Part shown: positions 15,070-22,693 of the stretch, piece after piece
Position numbering within the stretch: position 1 is the first letter of the stretch
How the letters are laid out: each line of letters begins with the position of its first letter
Origin: UBA4636 sp963650915
GTDB lineage: Bacteria > Bacillota > Clostridia > Christensenellales > Borkfalkiaceae
Reading direction: 5' to 3'
DNA: 24,168 bases
Assembly (NCBI GenBank): GCA_963650915.1
Contig: CAVJMJ010000022.1
Coordinates: 1-24,168, forward strand
The notes under the pieces: model-generated
Database searches by the model: none
What the model saw: only the letters and a program-made list of their open reading frames with translations
Told to the model about the DNA's origin: nothing
Position numbers and translations under genes: made by a program

Positions 15070-15729
15070 ATGAGTTTTACAGCACAAGACGTTAAAGCAT
15101 TAAGAGAAAGAACGGGTTGCGGTATGATGGATTGCAAAAATGCCCTTACCGAAACTAACGGCGACATGGAAAAAGCCATCGACTATTTAAGAGAAAAAGG
15201 AATGGCTAAAGCCGCTAAAAAAGCAGGTCGTATCGCTGCCGAAGGTATCGTTGACAGTTATATTCACATGGGCGGTAAGATTGGCGTTTTACTCGAACTC
15301 AACTGCGAAACCGACTTCGTTGCAAGAGGCGACCAGTTTAAAAATTTAGCACACGATATTTGCTTGCACATCGCTGCGGCTAACCCTTCTTATCTTAATA
15401 AAGAAGAAGTTCCCGCCGACGTTTTAGAAAAAGAAAAAGCCATTTTAAAGGCTCAGGCTTTGGAAGAAGGCAAGCCCGCGAATATCGTTGAAAAAATGGT
15501 TGAAGGCAGAATCAAAAGTTTCTATGACGACAACTGCTTGTTAAATCAAAAGTTCGTTAAGGATCCTTCCAAAACTATCGAACAATTAGTTATCGAAGCG
15601 ACCGCTACAATCGGTGAAAAAATCGCTATAAGAAGATTCGTTCGTTACGAAATGGGCGAAGGCTTACAGAAAAAGAGCGAAAACTTAGCAGACGAAGTCG
15701 CCGCGCAAGTTGAAGCGATGAAGAAATAA
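15070..15729 (+). CDS. tsf: Elongation factor Ts
   Basis: A 219-residue guanine nucleotide exchange factor for EF-Tu. The N-terminal UBA-like domain has VKALRERTGCGMMDCKNAL, and the core has VLLELNCETDFVARGDQF. The C-terminal part (IGEKIAIRRFVRYEMGEG) is compact, as in other Clostridia, where EF-Ts is shorter than the 283-residue E. coli protein. The ribosome binding site AAGGAG lies 7 bases before ATG. It is co-transcribed with rpsB and followed by a terminator. Confidence 0.97.
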   Translation: MSFTAQDVKALRERTGCGMMDCKNALTETNGDMEKAIDYLREKGMAKAAKKAGRIAAEGIVDSYIHMGGKIGVLLELNCETDFVARGDQFKNLAHDICLHIAAANPSYLNKEEVPADVLEKEKAILKAQALEEGKPANIVEKMVEGRIKSFYDDNCLLNQKFVKDPSKTIEQLVIEATATIGEKIAIRRFVRYEMGEGLQKKSENLADEVAAQVEAMKK

Positions 15730-15743
15730 GTTCTGACTTAAAA

Positions 15744-15780
15744 AGGGGAAACATAACAAAAGTTTGTTTCCTCTTTTTTA
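15744..15780 (+). terminator. Rho-independent terminator after tsf
   Basis: Arms AGGGGAAAC (15744-15752) and GTTTCCTCT (15766-15774) pair over 9 bp with one wobble and are followed by a T run. It separates rpsB-tsf from pyrH, which must have its own promoter in 15781-15927; I could not pick a convincing one. Confidence 0.8.
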
Positions 15781-15927
15781 AAAAATCGAGAATATACGGC
15801 GCGTCTTAAAAAAGTTTAAATTGCTTAAAAGTCTTTCGAATATTTTGTTTTGGTCGGTAAGATTTTCAATAAGTGCGCCTATATGCCCGTTATCTCGTGT
15901 TTTTAATTATTAATTACAAGGATTGTT

Positions 15928-16626
15928 ATGGCAAAATACAATAACGTTTTATTAAAACTAAGCGGCGAAGCATTGGCAAACGGCAACGGAAGCGGTTACG
16001 ATTACGCTTTTTTGAACAAAATTTGCGACGAACTTATTTCCCTTAACGAAAGTGGTGTAAAAGTGAGCGTCGTCGTCGGAGGAGGCAATTTCTGGCGGGC
16101 GAGGCAAGGCACCAATACCGAAAGATCGGTTTCCGATCAGATGGGTATGCTTGCAACCGTTATGAACGCTTTATGCTTAAAAGACGCCCTTACGAAAAAG
16201 GGCGCGAAAGCCGAAGTTTTATCTTCAATCGAGATGGACAGAATCGCCAAACTTTATACGAGGGATCGCGCTTTGAAATATCTTGACGAAGGCAAAATAG
16301 TTATTTTTGCGGGAGGAACGGGCAATCCTTACTTTTCAACCGATACGGCGGCGGCTTTACGCGCTGCGGAAATCGGCGTTGACGTAATACTTCTTGCAAA
16401 AAACGTCGACGGGGTGTACACGGGCGATCCCAAAACCGATAAAACGGCTAAAAAATACGACGAAATAAGTTATATGGACTTTATCAAAAAAGAACTTAAA
16501 GCCATGGACACGACAGCCGTTACCATGTGCATGGAAAACAAGATTCCCGTACTTTGTTTCTTGCTTGACGAAAAGTCTATAATCCGCGCCGCCGACGGCG
16601 AAAATATAGGGACTTGGATAAAATAA
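15928..16626 (+). CDS. pyrH: UMP kinase
   Basis: A 232-residue amino-acid-kinase-fold enzyme that phosphorylates UMP to UDP for RNA and cell-wall precursor synthesis. It shows VLLKLSGEAL (phosphate loop), VVVGGGNFWRAR, DQMGMLATVMNALCLKDAL, the IFAGGTGNPYFSTDTAAALRA nucleotide region and KNVDGVYTGDPKTD. The length is slightly short of the usual 235-245. The ribosome binding site is AAGGA. It precedes frr in the conserved order. Confidence 0.96.
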   Translation: MAKYNNVLLKLSGEALANGNGSGYDYAFLNKICDELISLNESGVKVSVVVGGGNFWRARQGTNTERSVSDQMGMLATVMNALCLKDALTKKGAKAEVLSSIEMDRIAKLYTRDRALKYLDEGKIVIFAGGTGNPYFSTDTAAALRAAEIGVDVILLAKNVDGVYTGDPKTDKTAKKYDEISYMDFIKKELKAMDTTAVTMCMENKIPVLCFLLDEKSIIRAADGENIGTWIK

Positions 16627-16730
16627 AAGTCCTTGTCAATTTATTGACTTATCAATTTAACAATTCTTGTTCGCTTATTTGCGGGCAAAACTTTAAAATA
16701 AATCGAAAAATGTAAAAGAGAGGAATTTTT

Positions 16731-17306
16731 ATGGCAGCCGATATGGAACAAATCGAGATGATTTTACTCGAATGCGAAGAAAAAACAGCGAAAACCATCA
16801 GCGTTTTAAAAGAAACTTATATTCAGATAAGACTCGGAAGGGCAAACCCTCACGTTTTAGATAAGGTTATGGTTGATTTTTACGGTCAGCCCACGCCCGT
16901 TGCGCAAATGAGCAACATTTCCGTTCAGGAAGGCAAATGCCTCGTTATTGCGCCTTGGGACAAGAGTATGCTCAAAAACGTCGAAAAAGCCATTCTTGGT
17001 TCAAACGTAGGCATTACGCCGACCAACGACGGCTCGGTTATAAGGCTCGTTTTCCCCGATCTTACCGAAGAAAGACGTAAGGACATCTGCAAACAGGTAA
17101 GAAAAACCGGTGAGGACGCCAAAGTTGCCGTAAGAAACATCAGAAGAGACGTTTTGGATACTCTCAAAAAGATGAAAACCAATAAAGAGATATCCGAAGA
17201 CGAGTATACCGTTTTCGAAAAAGAAGTTAACGACACCGTCAACAAAGCCATCGAAAGCGTCGATAAATTACAGGCAGAAAAAGAAAAGGACGTGATGACC
17301 GTTTAA
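16731..17306 (+). CDS. frr: Ribosome recycling factor
   Basis: A 191-residue RRF, which with EF-G splits post-termination ribosomes. Characteristic segments are ETYIQIRLGRANPHVLDKVMVDFYG, ISVQEGKCLVIAPWDKS, VIRLVFPDLTEERRKDICKQ and the C-terminal helix with KEISEDE. The N-terminus is about six residues longer than most (MAADMEQIEM). An AGAGGA ribosome binding site fits this start, although the Met at residue 5 is possible. Its TAA shares a base with the uppS ATG. Confidence 0.96.
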   Translation: MAADMEQIEMILLECEEKTAKTISVLKETYIQIRLGRANPHVLDKVMVDFYGQPTPVAQMSNISVQEGKCLVIAPWDKSMLKNVEKAILGSNVGITPTNDGSVIRLVFPDLTEERRKDICKQVRKTGEDAKVAVRNIRRDVLDTLKKMKTNKEISEDEYTVFEKEVNDTVNKAIESVDKLQAEKEKDVMTV

Positions 17307-18004
17307 TGGACGGTTTAAAACACGTTGCGTTTATAATGGACGGAAACGGTCGCTGGGCGACGGCTCAAGGAAAGCCTCGCTTATCGGGACATAAAGCCGG
17401 TGCCAAGGCAATGCAAAATTTGGTGCCGTACGCTTTTTCCCGCGGGGCGGACGTTCTGTCCTTTTATGCTTTTTCTACGGAAAATTGGTCGAGACCCCGT
17501 CGCGAAGTCAACGGAATTTTATCTCTTTTAACGGTAATGCTCGAAAACAACTTGCAATACCTGATAGATAACGAGATAAGGCTTTTGGTTACGGGCGATA
17601 TTTCCGTTTTGAACGAAGTTCGGCAAAAAAGGGTGCTTAACGCGACGGCAAAAACGGCGCACTTTAAAAAGACGCTCAATATTTTGTTCAACTACGGCGG
17701 AAAGGCGGATATCTTACATGCGGTGAAAAACCTTGTTAAAAAGGGCGTCTCGGAACCGACGGAAGAGGATTTTCAAAAAGAATTGTACTCGCACGATCTT
17801 CCGCCCGTCGATATGGTTATAAGAACGAGCGGAGAAAGGCGTTTGAGCAATTTATTGCCTTGGCAAACCGCTTATTCGGAATTGTATTTTACCGATACCT
17901 ATTGGCCGGATTTCGATAAAAACGCTTACGACGAGGCTCTTAAATGGTTCGACGGAAGAAAACGGAGATTCGGCGGTATCGATAAAGAAAATAAAAATCG
18001 ATAG
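17306..18004 (+). CDS. uppS: Undecaprenyl diphosphate synthase
   Basis: A 232-residue cis-prenyltransferase making the C55 lipid carrier for peptidoglycan and wall polymers. The catalytic motif HVAFIMDGNGRWA (D11 or D12 region) is at the start, SFYAFSTENWSRP follows, and the C-terminal RTSGERRLSNLLPWQ and YFTDTYWPDF complete the active site and dimer contacts. Its ATG overlaps the frr stop by one base (TAATG), so translation is coupled. It is followed by the repeat-bearing gap before cdsA. Confidence 0.96.
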   Translation: MDGLKHVAFIMDGNGRWATAQGKPRLSGHKAGAKAMQNLVPYAFSRGADVLSFYAFSTENWSRPRREVNGILSLLTVMLENNLQYLIDNEIRLLVTGDISVLNEVRQKRVLNATAKTAHFKKTLNILFNYGGKADILHAVKNLVKKGVSEPTEEDFQKELYSHDLPPVDMVIRTSGERRLSNLLPWQTAYSELYFTDTYWPDFDKNAYDEALKWFDGRKRRFGGIDKENKNR

Positions 18005-18103
18005 AAAAAATCGATAAGGAAAATAAAAATTACGGTAGACTTTTACAATCGTTTAGGCGTTTTAAGCCCAAGACGATTATAAGTAAAGGTTTAAAATACG
18101 TAT

Positions 18104-18290
18104 GCTCATACCGTGGGCGTTTACGAACGCTCATACCGTGGGCGTTTACGATATGTATGCTACGGCAGATGCCTACAAGAAGGCGGGCATCTACAATCTT
18201 AGCCCATATGGCGGGCGACTATTTGGCAAAGGTTTACAAAAACATAATAGCCTATACGGTAGGAGACTATACGGCAGGCATTTATAAGGC
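18104..18290 (+). repeat. Degenerate direct repeats in the uppS-cdsA gap
   Basis: Four related copies begin at 18104, 18129, 18202 and 18250. The first two are identical over 23 bp (gctcataccgtgggcgttta and three more). The last two are diverged (gcccatatggcgggcgacta, gcctatacggtaggagacta). Read in frame they spell AHTVGVY, AHTVGVY, AHMAGDY and AYTVGDY, each of the last three followed by an A-x-x-Y peptide. The frame shifts between copies. The 338-bp gap 18005-18342 otherwise holds no gene. Confidence 0.7.
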
Positions 18291-18342
18291 TCACAAGAAA
18301 AATAAAACAAGCGCGCAAATTTACTTGTGCATTCGGTGTAAA

Positions 18343-19173
18343 ATGAAAAATTTCGGGCAAAGGCTTTTTTCGGGCGTATTTATAGTCATTGCGCTCGTCG
18401 GTTCGTTTCTGTTAAGGCAACGTGTCGACGAACGTTTGATGTGCATATTATTTTACTTTTTTGCCCTCGTCGGGACGTTTGAAACGGTACGCGCGATGGG
18501 TGAAAGGCTTACGCCTTTTTCCAAATGCGTAATATGGGCGTACGCGCTTACGGTAACGCCGGTTTTCGTGTTTTTCGGCATCGACGCCGTGTGGACGGTT
18601 ACCGTTGCAGCCCCCTTATTACTTCTTTTCGGAATGCTTTTTGAATTCGATAAAACCGACATAGACAAGCTTTCATGCGGTTTTTTGTGCCTTTTTTATC
18701 CTACGGGGCTATTGATTCCGATGTTGCAAACGAACGTGCTTGAAAACCACGCTTTCGTCGCACTCATGCTCATTTTTATAATTTCGCCCTGTTCGGACGT
18801 AATGGCTTACATAGTCGGTTCGCTTTTAAAAGGTCCCAAACTTTGCCCTAAATTAAGCCCGAAAAAGACCGTTAGCGGTGCTATAGGCGGACTTTTGGGC
18901 GGAACGATAGCAGCCGTGCTTCTTTGGGTTTTCTATGCAAAGGGTATGGTTTTTGAAAATTTGACCGTAGAACTTATAGTGTTTATATTGCTCGGGCTTT
19001 TCGGTTCGCTGTTTACGGAGTTCGGCGATTTAATCGAAGGTGCGATAAAACGTAAACTCGGCATCAAAGACATGGGCAAGTTACTGCCCGGTCACGGCGG
19101 AATACTTGACAGAATAGACGGAAACATGATATGTGCCGCCTTTATTCACTTCGTTTTTGCCTTTATAAAGTAA
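18343..19173 (+). CDS. cdsA: Phosphatidate cytidylyltransferase (CDP-diglyceride synthase)
   Basis: A 277-residue multi-spanning membrane enzyme converting phosphatidate and CTP to CDP-diacylglycerol for phospholipid synthesis. The family signature lies near the C-terminus: IKRKLGIKDMGKLLPGHGG followed by ILDRIDG, with KD, GHGG and DRID all present. SDVMAYIVGSLLKGPKLCPKLSPKKT is also family-like. The reading frame is open back to 18157, but those 62 residues come from the degenerate repeats and are hydrophilic. The Met at 18343 (MKNFGQRLFSG) matches the usual CdsA start, though its Shine-Dalgarno is poor. The stop lies inside a 20-bp tandem duplication. Confidence 0.92.
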   Translation: MKNFGQRLFSGVFIVIALVGSFLLRQRVDERLMCILFYFFALVGTFETVRAMGERLTPFSKCVIWAYALTVTPVFVFFGIDAVWTVTVAAPLLLLFGMLFEFDKTDIDKLSCGFLCLFYPTGLLIPMLQTNVLENHAFVALMLIFIISPCSDVMAYIVGSLLKGPKLCPKLSPKKTVSGAIGGLLGGTIAAVLLWVFYAKGMVFENLTVELIVFILLGLFGSLFTEFGDLIEGAIKRKLGIKDMGKLLPGHGGILDRIDGNMICAAFIHFVFAFIK

Positions 19174-19211
19174 AAAGTAGAAATAACGAGATAAAAAGTA
19201 GAAATAACGAG
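19171..19211 (+). repeat. 20-bp tandem duplication containing the cdsA stop codon
   Basis: taaaaagtagaaataacgag occurs at 19171-19190 and 19192-19211. The first TAA is the stop of cdsA. Confidence 0.85.
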
Positions 19212-19330
19212 CCGAGAGGTCTGTCTTTTACGGGTTGGTAGGTTCATCGCTCCAAGTTTAAAAAGTCATTGATCGTTGAATTGTAAAGATTACATATTAC
19301 GACGGCTTTTAAAATATCATAAATACTGAA

Positions 19331-20482
19331 ATGAAAAAAATCGCTCTTATAGGAAGTACCGGTTCGATAGGCACGCAAGTGCTTGAAGTCGTGTCGGCGC
19401 ATCCCGAAGAATTTAAAATAACGGCACTCGTCGCGAACAAAAATTACAAAGCACTTGAAGAACAAATGTGGCTCTATAAGCCCGTTATCGCAGGTTTAAG
19501 CGATGCCGAATCGGCAAAAAAGGTTAAAAGCGTGCCGAACGCCACGACCCTTTATTACGGTGAAAACGCCATCCCGCACGCAATTATGAGCGACTGCGAC
19601 GTCGTTTTTGTAGCCGTAACGGGTTTTGCGGGGCTTAACGCCGTGGTTTTAGCCATCCAAAGCGGTAAGGACGTTGCGCTTGCAAATAAAGAGGCTTTGG
19701 TCGTCGGGGGTGAATACGTAACCAAACTTGCAAAAGAAAAAGGGGTAAAACTTATCCCCGTCGACAGCGAACATTCTGCAATATGGCAAGCCCTCGATTT
19801 TGATTTTGAAAAGCCATTTTCGCGCCTGATAATTACGGCGTCGGGCGGGGCGTTTAGGGATTTACATTTAAACGACCTCGAAAGGGTGACCGCAAAAGAT
19901 GCGTTATGTCACCCGAACTGGAAAATGGGCGACAAAATAACCGTAGATTGTGCGACGATGGTAAACAAGGCTTTTGAAGTAGCCGAAGCAAAATGGTTGT
20001 TTTCCGCCGATCTTGATAGAATCGACGTGTGTCTTCATCGCGAAAGCGTGGTTCATTCCATGGTGGAATTTCCCGACGGCGCGGTAATTGCGCAAATGGC
20101 AAGCCCCGATATGAAACTTCCCATACAACTTGCGCTAACCTATCCAAAAAGAATAAAAACGGGGGTTAAACCCGTCGATTTTACGAAACTGACACTAACT
20201 TTTGAAAAGATAGATTATAATAGGTATCCCTGCTTCCCCCTTGTTTTAGAAGGAATAAAAAAGGGAAAGAATTATCCTTGTGCGATTTCGGCAGCCGACG
20301 AAGTAGCCGTAAATTTATTTTTGCAAGGCTTGATAAAGTTTACCGATATTTACGGTTTTTTAAAAGACGCGCTTGAAAACGCAAGCGAACTCGAGCCGAG
20401 TTTAGAAAACCTAAAAATTACCGACGCTTGGGCAAGAAGTCGGGCTATAGGTCGGTTTAACGCACTTTTTAAACGTTCTTAA
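19331..20482 (+). CDS. dxr: 1-deoxy-D-xylulose 5-phosphate reductoisomerase
   Basis: A 383-residue NADPH-dependent enzyme of the MEP isoprenoid pathway, feeding the precursors UppS elongates. The NADPH loop GSTGSIGTQ is at 8-16, ALANKEALV lies in the middle, and the metal/substrate site has PVDSEHSAIWQ and ITASGGAFRD. The CHPNWKMG motif and HRESVVHSMVEFPDG are also present. The start is the canonical MKKIALIGSTGSIG, without a clear Shine-Dalgarno. It follows cdsA by 157 bp. Confidence 0.96.
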   Translation: MKKIALIGSTGSIGTQVLEVVSAHPEEFKITALVANKNYKALEEQMWLYKPVIAGLSDAESAKKVKSVPNATTLYYGENAIPHAIMSDCDVVFVAVTGFAGLNAVVLAIQSGKDVALANKEALVVGGEYVTKLAKEKGVKLIPVDSEHSAIWQALDFDFEKPFSRLIITASGGAFRDLHLNDLERVTAKDALCHPNWKMGDKITVDCATMVNKAFEVAEAKWLFSADLDRIDVCLHRESVVHSMVEFPDGAVIAQMASPDMKLPIQLALTYPKRIKTGVKPVDFTKLTLTFEKIDYNRYPCFPLVLEGIKKGKNYPCAISAADEVAVNLFLQGLIKFTDIYGFLKDALENASELEPSLENLKITDAWARSRAIGRFNALFKRS

Positions 20483-20590
20483 CAAGATTTTGCAGTACGC
20501 ATACAGTACGTTTTCGGCATATTTACGGCACGCTTATCGGGCGTTCCGTAGCGTATTTACGTAGCGTTATAATTATATCGGCATTTTTAA

Positions 20591-20647
20591 TTAAAATTTA
20601 CCGTTATTAAAATACGGCATTAAAATTTACCGTTAAAATTTACGGTA
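20591..20647. repeat. AT-rich direct repeats in the dxr-rseP gap
   Basis: ttaaaatttaccgtta occurs at 20591-20606 and 20620-20635, with a shortened third copy at 20633-20647 (ttaaaatttacggta). The 318-bp gap 20483-20800 has no gene. Confidence 0.7.
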
Positions 20648-20685
20648 CAAACGAAAATTTAAAAGTAAAAAAAAGAAAAACAGAG

Positions 20686-20750
20686 GGTTATTTCGGTTAT
20701 CGTATATTGCTTTTTGTGCAAATTTTTGCTTGTCGGCGACCGAAATAGCC
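20686..20750 (+). promoter_or_regulatory. Inverted repeat in the rseP leader
   Basis: ggttatttcggt (20686-20697) and accgaaatagcc (20739-20750) pair over 12 bp with one G-T wobble, enclosing about 41 nt. No T run follows, so it is not a standard terminator. It could be an RNA stem or an operator about 50 bp ahead of rseP. A second short tandem copy, ttatataaaa, follows at 20751-20760 and 20763-20772. Confidence 0.4.
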
Positions 20751-20800
20751 TTATATAAAACTTTATATAAAAACAGAGATCACATTAAACAAGGGAATAT

Positions 20801-22492
20801 ATGAACGACCTTTTATTAGCCACGTCGGCACTTAGAACCGTTTTATCGGTAATAGTCGCCCTTCTTATACTGCTTGCGACGATAACGGTGCACGAATTCG
20901 GTCATTACATCGTAGGCAAGATATTCAAGTTTAAAATAAAAGAATTCGCCATCGGCATGGGTCCAGCGATTTTCAAAAAGACCAAGAAAAACGGTGAAAT
21001 TTTCTCGATAAGAATATTTCCGCTCGGCGGTTTTTGCGCCTTCGAGGGCGAAGACGAGGACGACGAAACGGTTAGAAAGGAAAACGAAAAACTCGCCAAA
21101 AAAGGACTTTTAAAGACGGAAGAAAACCCTTCCGACAAAAACCTCGGCGACACCGAACAAAATACCGCACAAAATACCGCCGACACCACGCCGACCGAAA
21201 ACACTGACGGTTCGAAAAAAACCGCCGACGTTTACGGCGAATACGCAAACGGCGATAATTCCGCCCAAAACGGCACAAACGGCGCAAACGGCGCAAACAC
21301 AGCCGATACAGCCGACGCAACGCCGATCGACACGGAGAATACGACCGAAAAGCAAACCCCCAAGACCCTTTCAAAGGACGCTTTCAACAACAAAAAGCCG
21401 TGGCAAAGGATACTCGTATTGCTTGCGGGTGCGACTTTTAACTTTGTAGTTGCCGTGTTGATAGTAATAATTTACTTTACGGCGTACGGGCATTTCGGGT
21501 TCATGGCGTACGAAATAAGAACGCCCAAAAACCAAACGGAAAGCGTCTACACGCTATCGGGCGAGGATGTTTTGCTCGAAATAAACGGCAAATTTTTGTA
21601 TTTTACCACCGACATAAACGACACACTCGGCGGAAAAAAGAAGGGCGACCTCGTTTCCGTCACCGTACTGCACAAAAACGGCGAAAAAGAGACTTTAACC
21701 GTAGCCTTGCGTGACGACGTCAACCCCGTAAGCGATTACGACGTAACGCCCGCTTTAAAGGCTTTGGGCGTTGCAAGCGTGTTAAAACTTTCCACCGAAG
21801 AAGGTTGCCCGTTAAAGGACGGCAACTACGTATATCGTTTTTACGACAAGGAGGAAAGAAGCGACTGCACCCGCATTTACGACCTTGACGACTTGTATTC
21901 TGGCTTAAAAGCACTCGGCGACGGCGAAACCATTCGTTTAATCGTCCAAGACGCCGATAACGACGGCGAAAACGACGTCGTAACCCTTACCGCGCCCATA
22001 AATTACGGCACGATAGACAAAAGCGACAGGGGAGCGGTACTTTCCGCATTCGGCATAAAAAACGAAGAACGACTTAGTTATCAGGTTTCGACCGAAAGTG
22101 TCAAATTCGGCTTTTTCGAGGGCGTAGGGCGTGCCGTGGTGTACTCGTTTAAAACCGTCGGCGTAACATTGAAATCGTTCTGGCAACTTTTGACGGGCAA
22201 ACTCGGGCTTTCCATGGTAAGCGGACCTATCGGAACCATTACGGTAACCTCGCAATACGTATCGCTCGGGTTCAAGTACGTTTTAAACATTGCGTCCATG
22301 ATAGGTTTGTCGGTCGCAATTTTCAACCTGTTGCCCATCCCCGCCCTCGACGGCGCAAGGGCTGTTTTCGTGCTTATCGAATGGATAAGAAAAAAGCCGA
22401 TAAACCGCAACGTTGAAGGCATGATACATTTTATCGGCTTAATAGTTTTAATTCTTTTCGCCGTCACCGTCGACCTCTTAAAACTGTTTTAG
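20801..22492 (+). CDS. rseP: RseP/RasP-type site-2 protease (M50) with long insertion
   Basis: A 563-residue intramembrane zinc metalloprotease that cleaves transmembrane anti-sigma factors and signal peptides. HEFGH (31-35) lies in the first helix, with FAIGMGPAIF and FPLGGFCAFEGE after it. The third zinc ligand is D517 in NLLPIPALDGAR. A PDZ-like region covers about 243-310. Family members are usually about 350-450 residues. The excess comes from a low-complexity Asn/Thr/Ala/Asp stretch at about 83-195 and an extra block at about 310-430 that includes a Ca-loop-like DADNDGEND (384-392). The ribosome binding site is AAGGGA. It is last in the conserved cluster. Confidence 0.93.
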   Translation: MNDLLLATSALRTVLSVIVALLILLATITVHEFGHYIVGKIFKFKIKEFAIGMGPAIFKKTKKNGEIFSIRIFPLGGFCAFEGEDEDDETVRKENEKLAKKGLLKTEENPSDKNLGDTEQNTAQNTADTTPTENTDGSKKTADVYGEYANGDNSAQNGTNGANGANTADTADATPIDTENTTEKQTPKTLSKDAFNNKKPWQRILVLLAGATFNFVVAVLIVIIYFTAYGHFGFMAYEIRTPKNQTESVYTLSGEDVLLEINGKFLYFTTDINDTLGGKKKGDLVSVTVLHKNGEKETLTVALRDDVNPVSDYDVTPALKALGVASVLKLSTEEGCPLKDGNYVYRFYDKEERSDCTRIYDLDDLYSGLKALGDGETIRLIVQDADNDGENDVVTLTAPINYGTIDKSDRGAVLSAFGIKNEERLSYQVSTESVKFGFFEGVGRAVVYSFKTVGVTLKSFWQLLTGKLGLSMVSGPIGTITVTSQYVSLGFKYVLNIASMIGLSVAIFNLLPIPALDGARAVFVLIEWIRKKPINRNVEGMIHFIGLIVLILFAVTVDLLKLF

Positions 22493-22499
22493 AGAAAGA

Positions 22500-22586
22500 T
22501 TTCGCCTTCACCTTGAGGGGAAGGTGGCGCATAGCGACGGATGAGGTGTAGCCGTTCAGAGAACGGCGTTAATTATATAATCCGCC
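22500..22586. repeat. Hairpin-rich dispersed repeat, left copy
   Basis: It matches 24082-24168 with one mismatch over 87 bp. It contains hairpins CACCTT-GAGGGG-AAGGTG and GCCGTTC-AGA-GAACGGC and ends ataatccgcc. A related, diverged module follows directly at 22596-22670. Confidence 0.9.
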
Positions 22587-22595
22587 GACCGCATT

Positions 22596-22670
22596 CACCT
22601 TCCTTGTGTAAAGGAAGGTGGCAGTCGAAGACTGACGGAAGGATTGTGCTATACAATCCGCCGACCGCAT
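22596..22670. repeat. Diverged second module of the hairpin repeat
   Basis: It starts with CACCTTCCTT-GTGTA-AAGGAAGGTG, contains GGATTGT-GCTAT-ACAATCC and ends aatccgccgaccgcat like the preceding module. The tail aatccgccgaccgcatt marks both modules as one family. It fills the gap between convergent rseP and the Fic-like gene. Confidence 0.75.
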
Positions 22671-22693
22671 TTGTGCCATTTGGGCAAAAAGGG

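Noticed and set aside
18157..18342. In-frame N-terminal extension of cdsA
   Set aside because: The 62 residues are hydrophilic, derive from degenerate direct repeats, and lie before the canonical CdsA start at 18343.
20905..21374. Minus-strand ORFs opposite rseP
   Set aside because: They are Cys/Arg/Ser-rich shadows of the low-complexity insertion in rseP.
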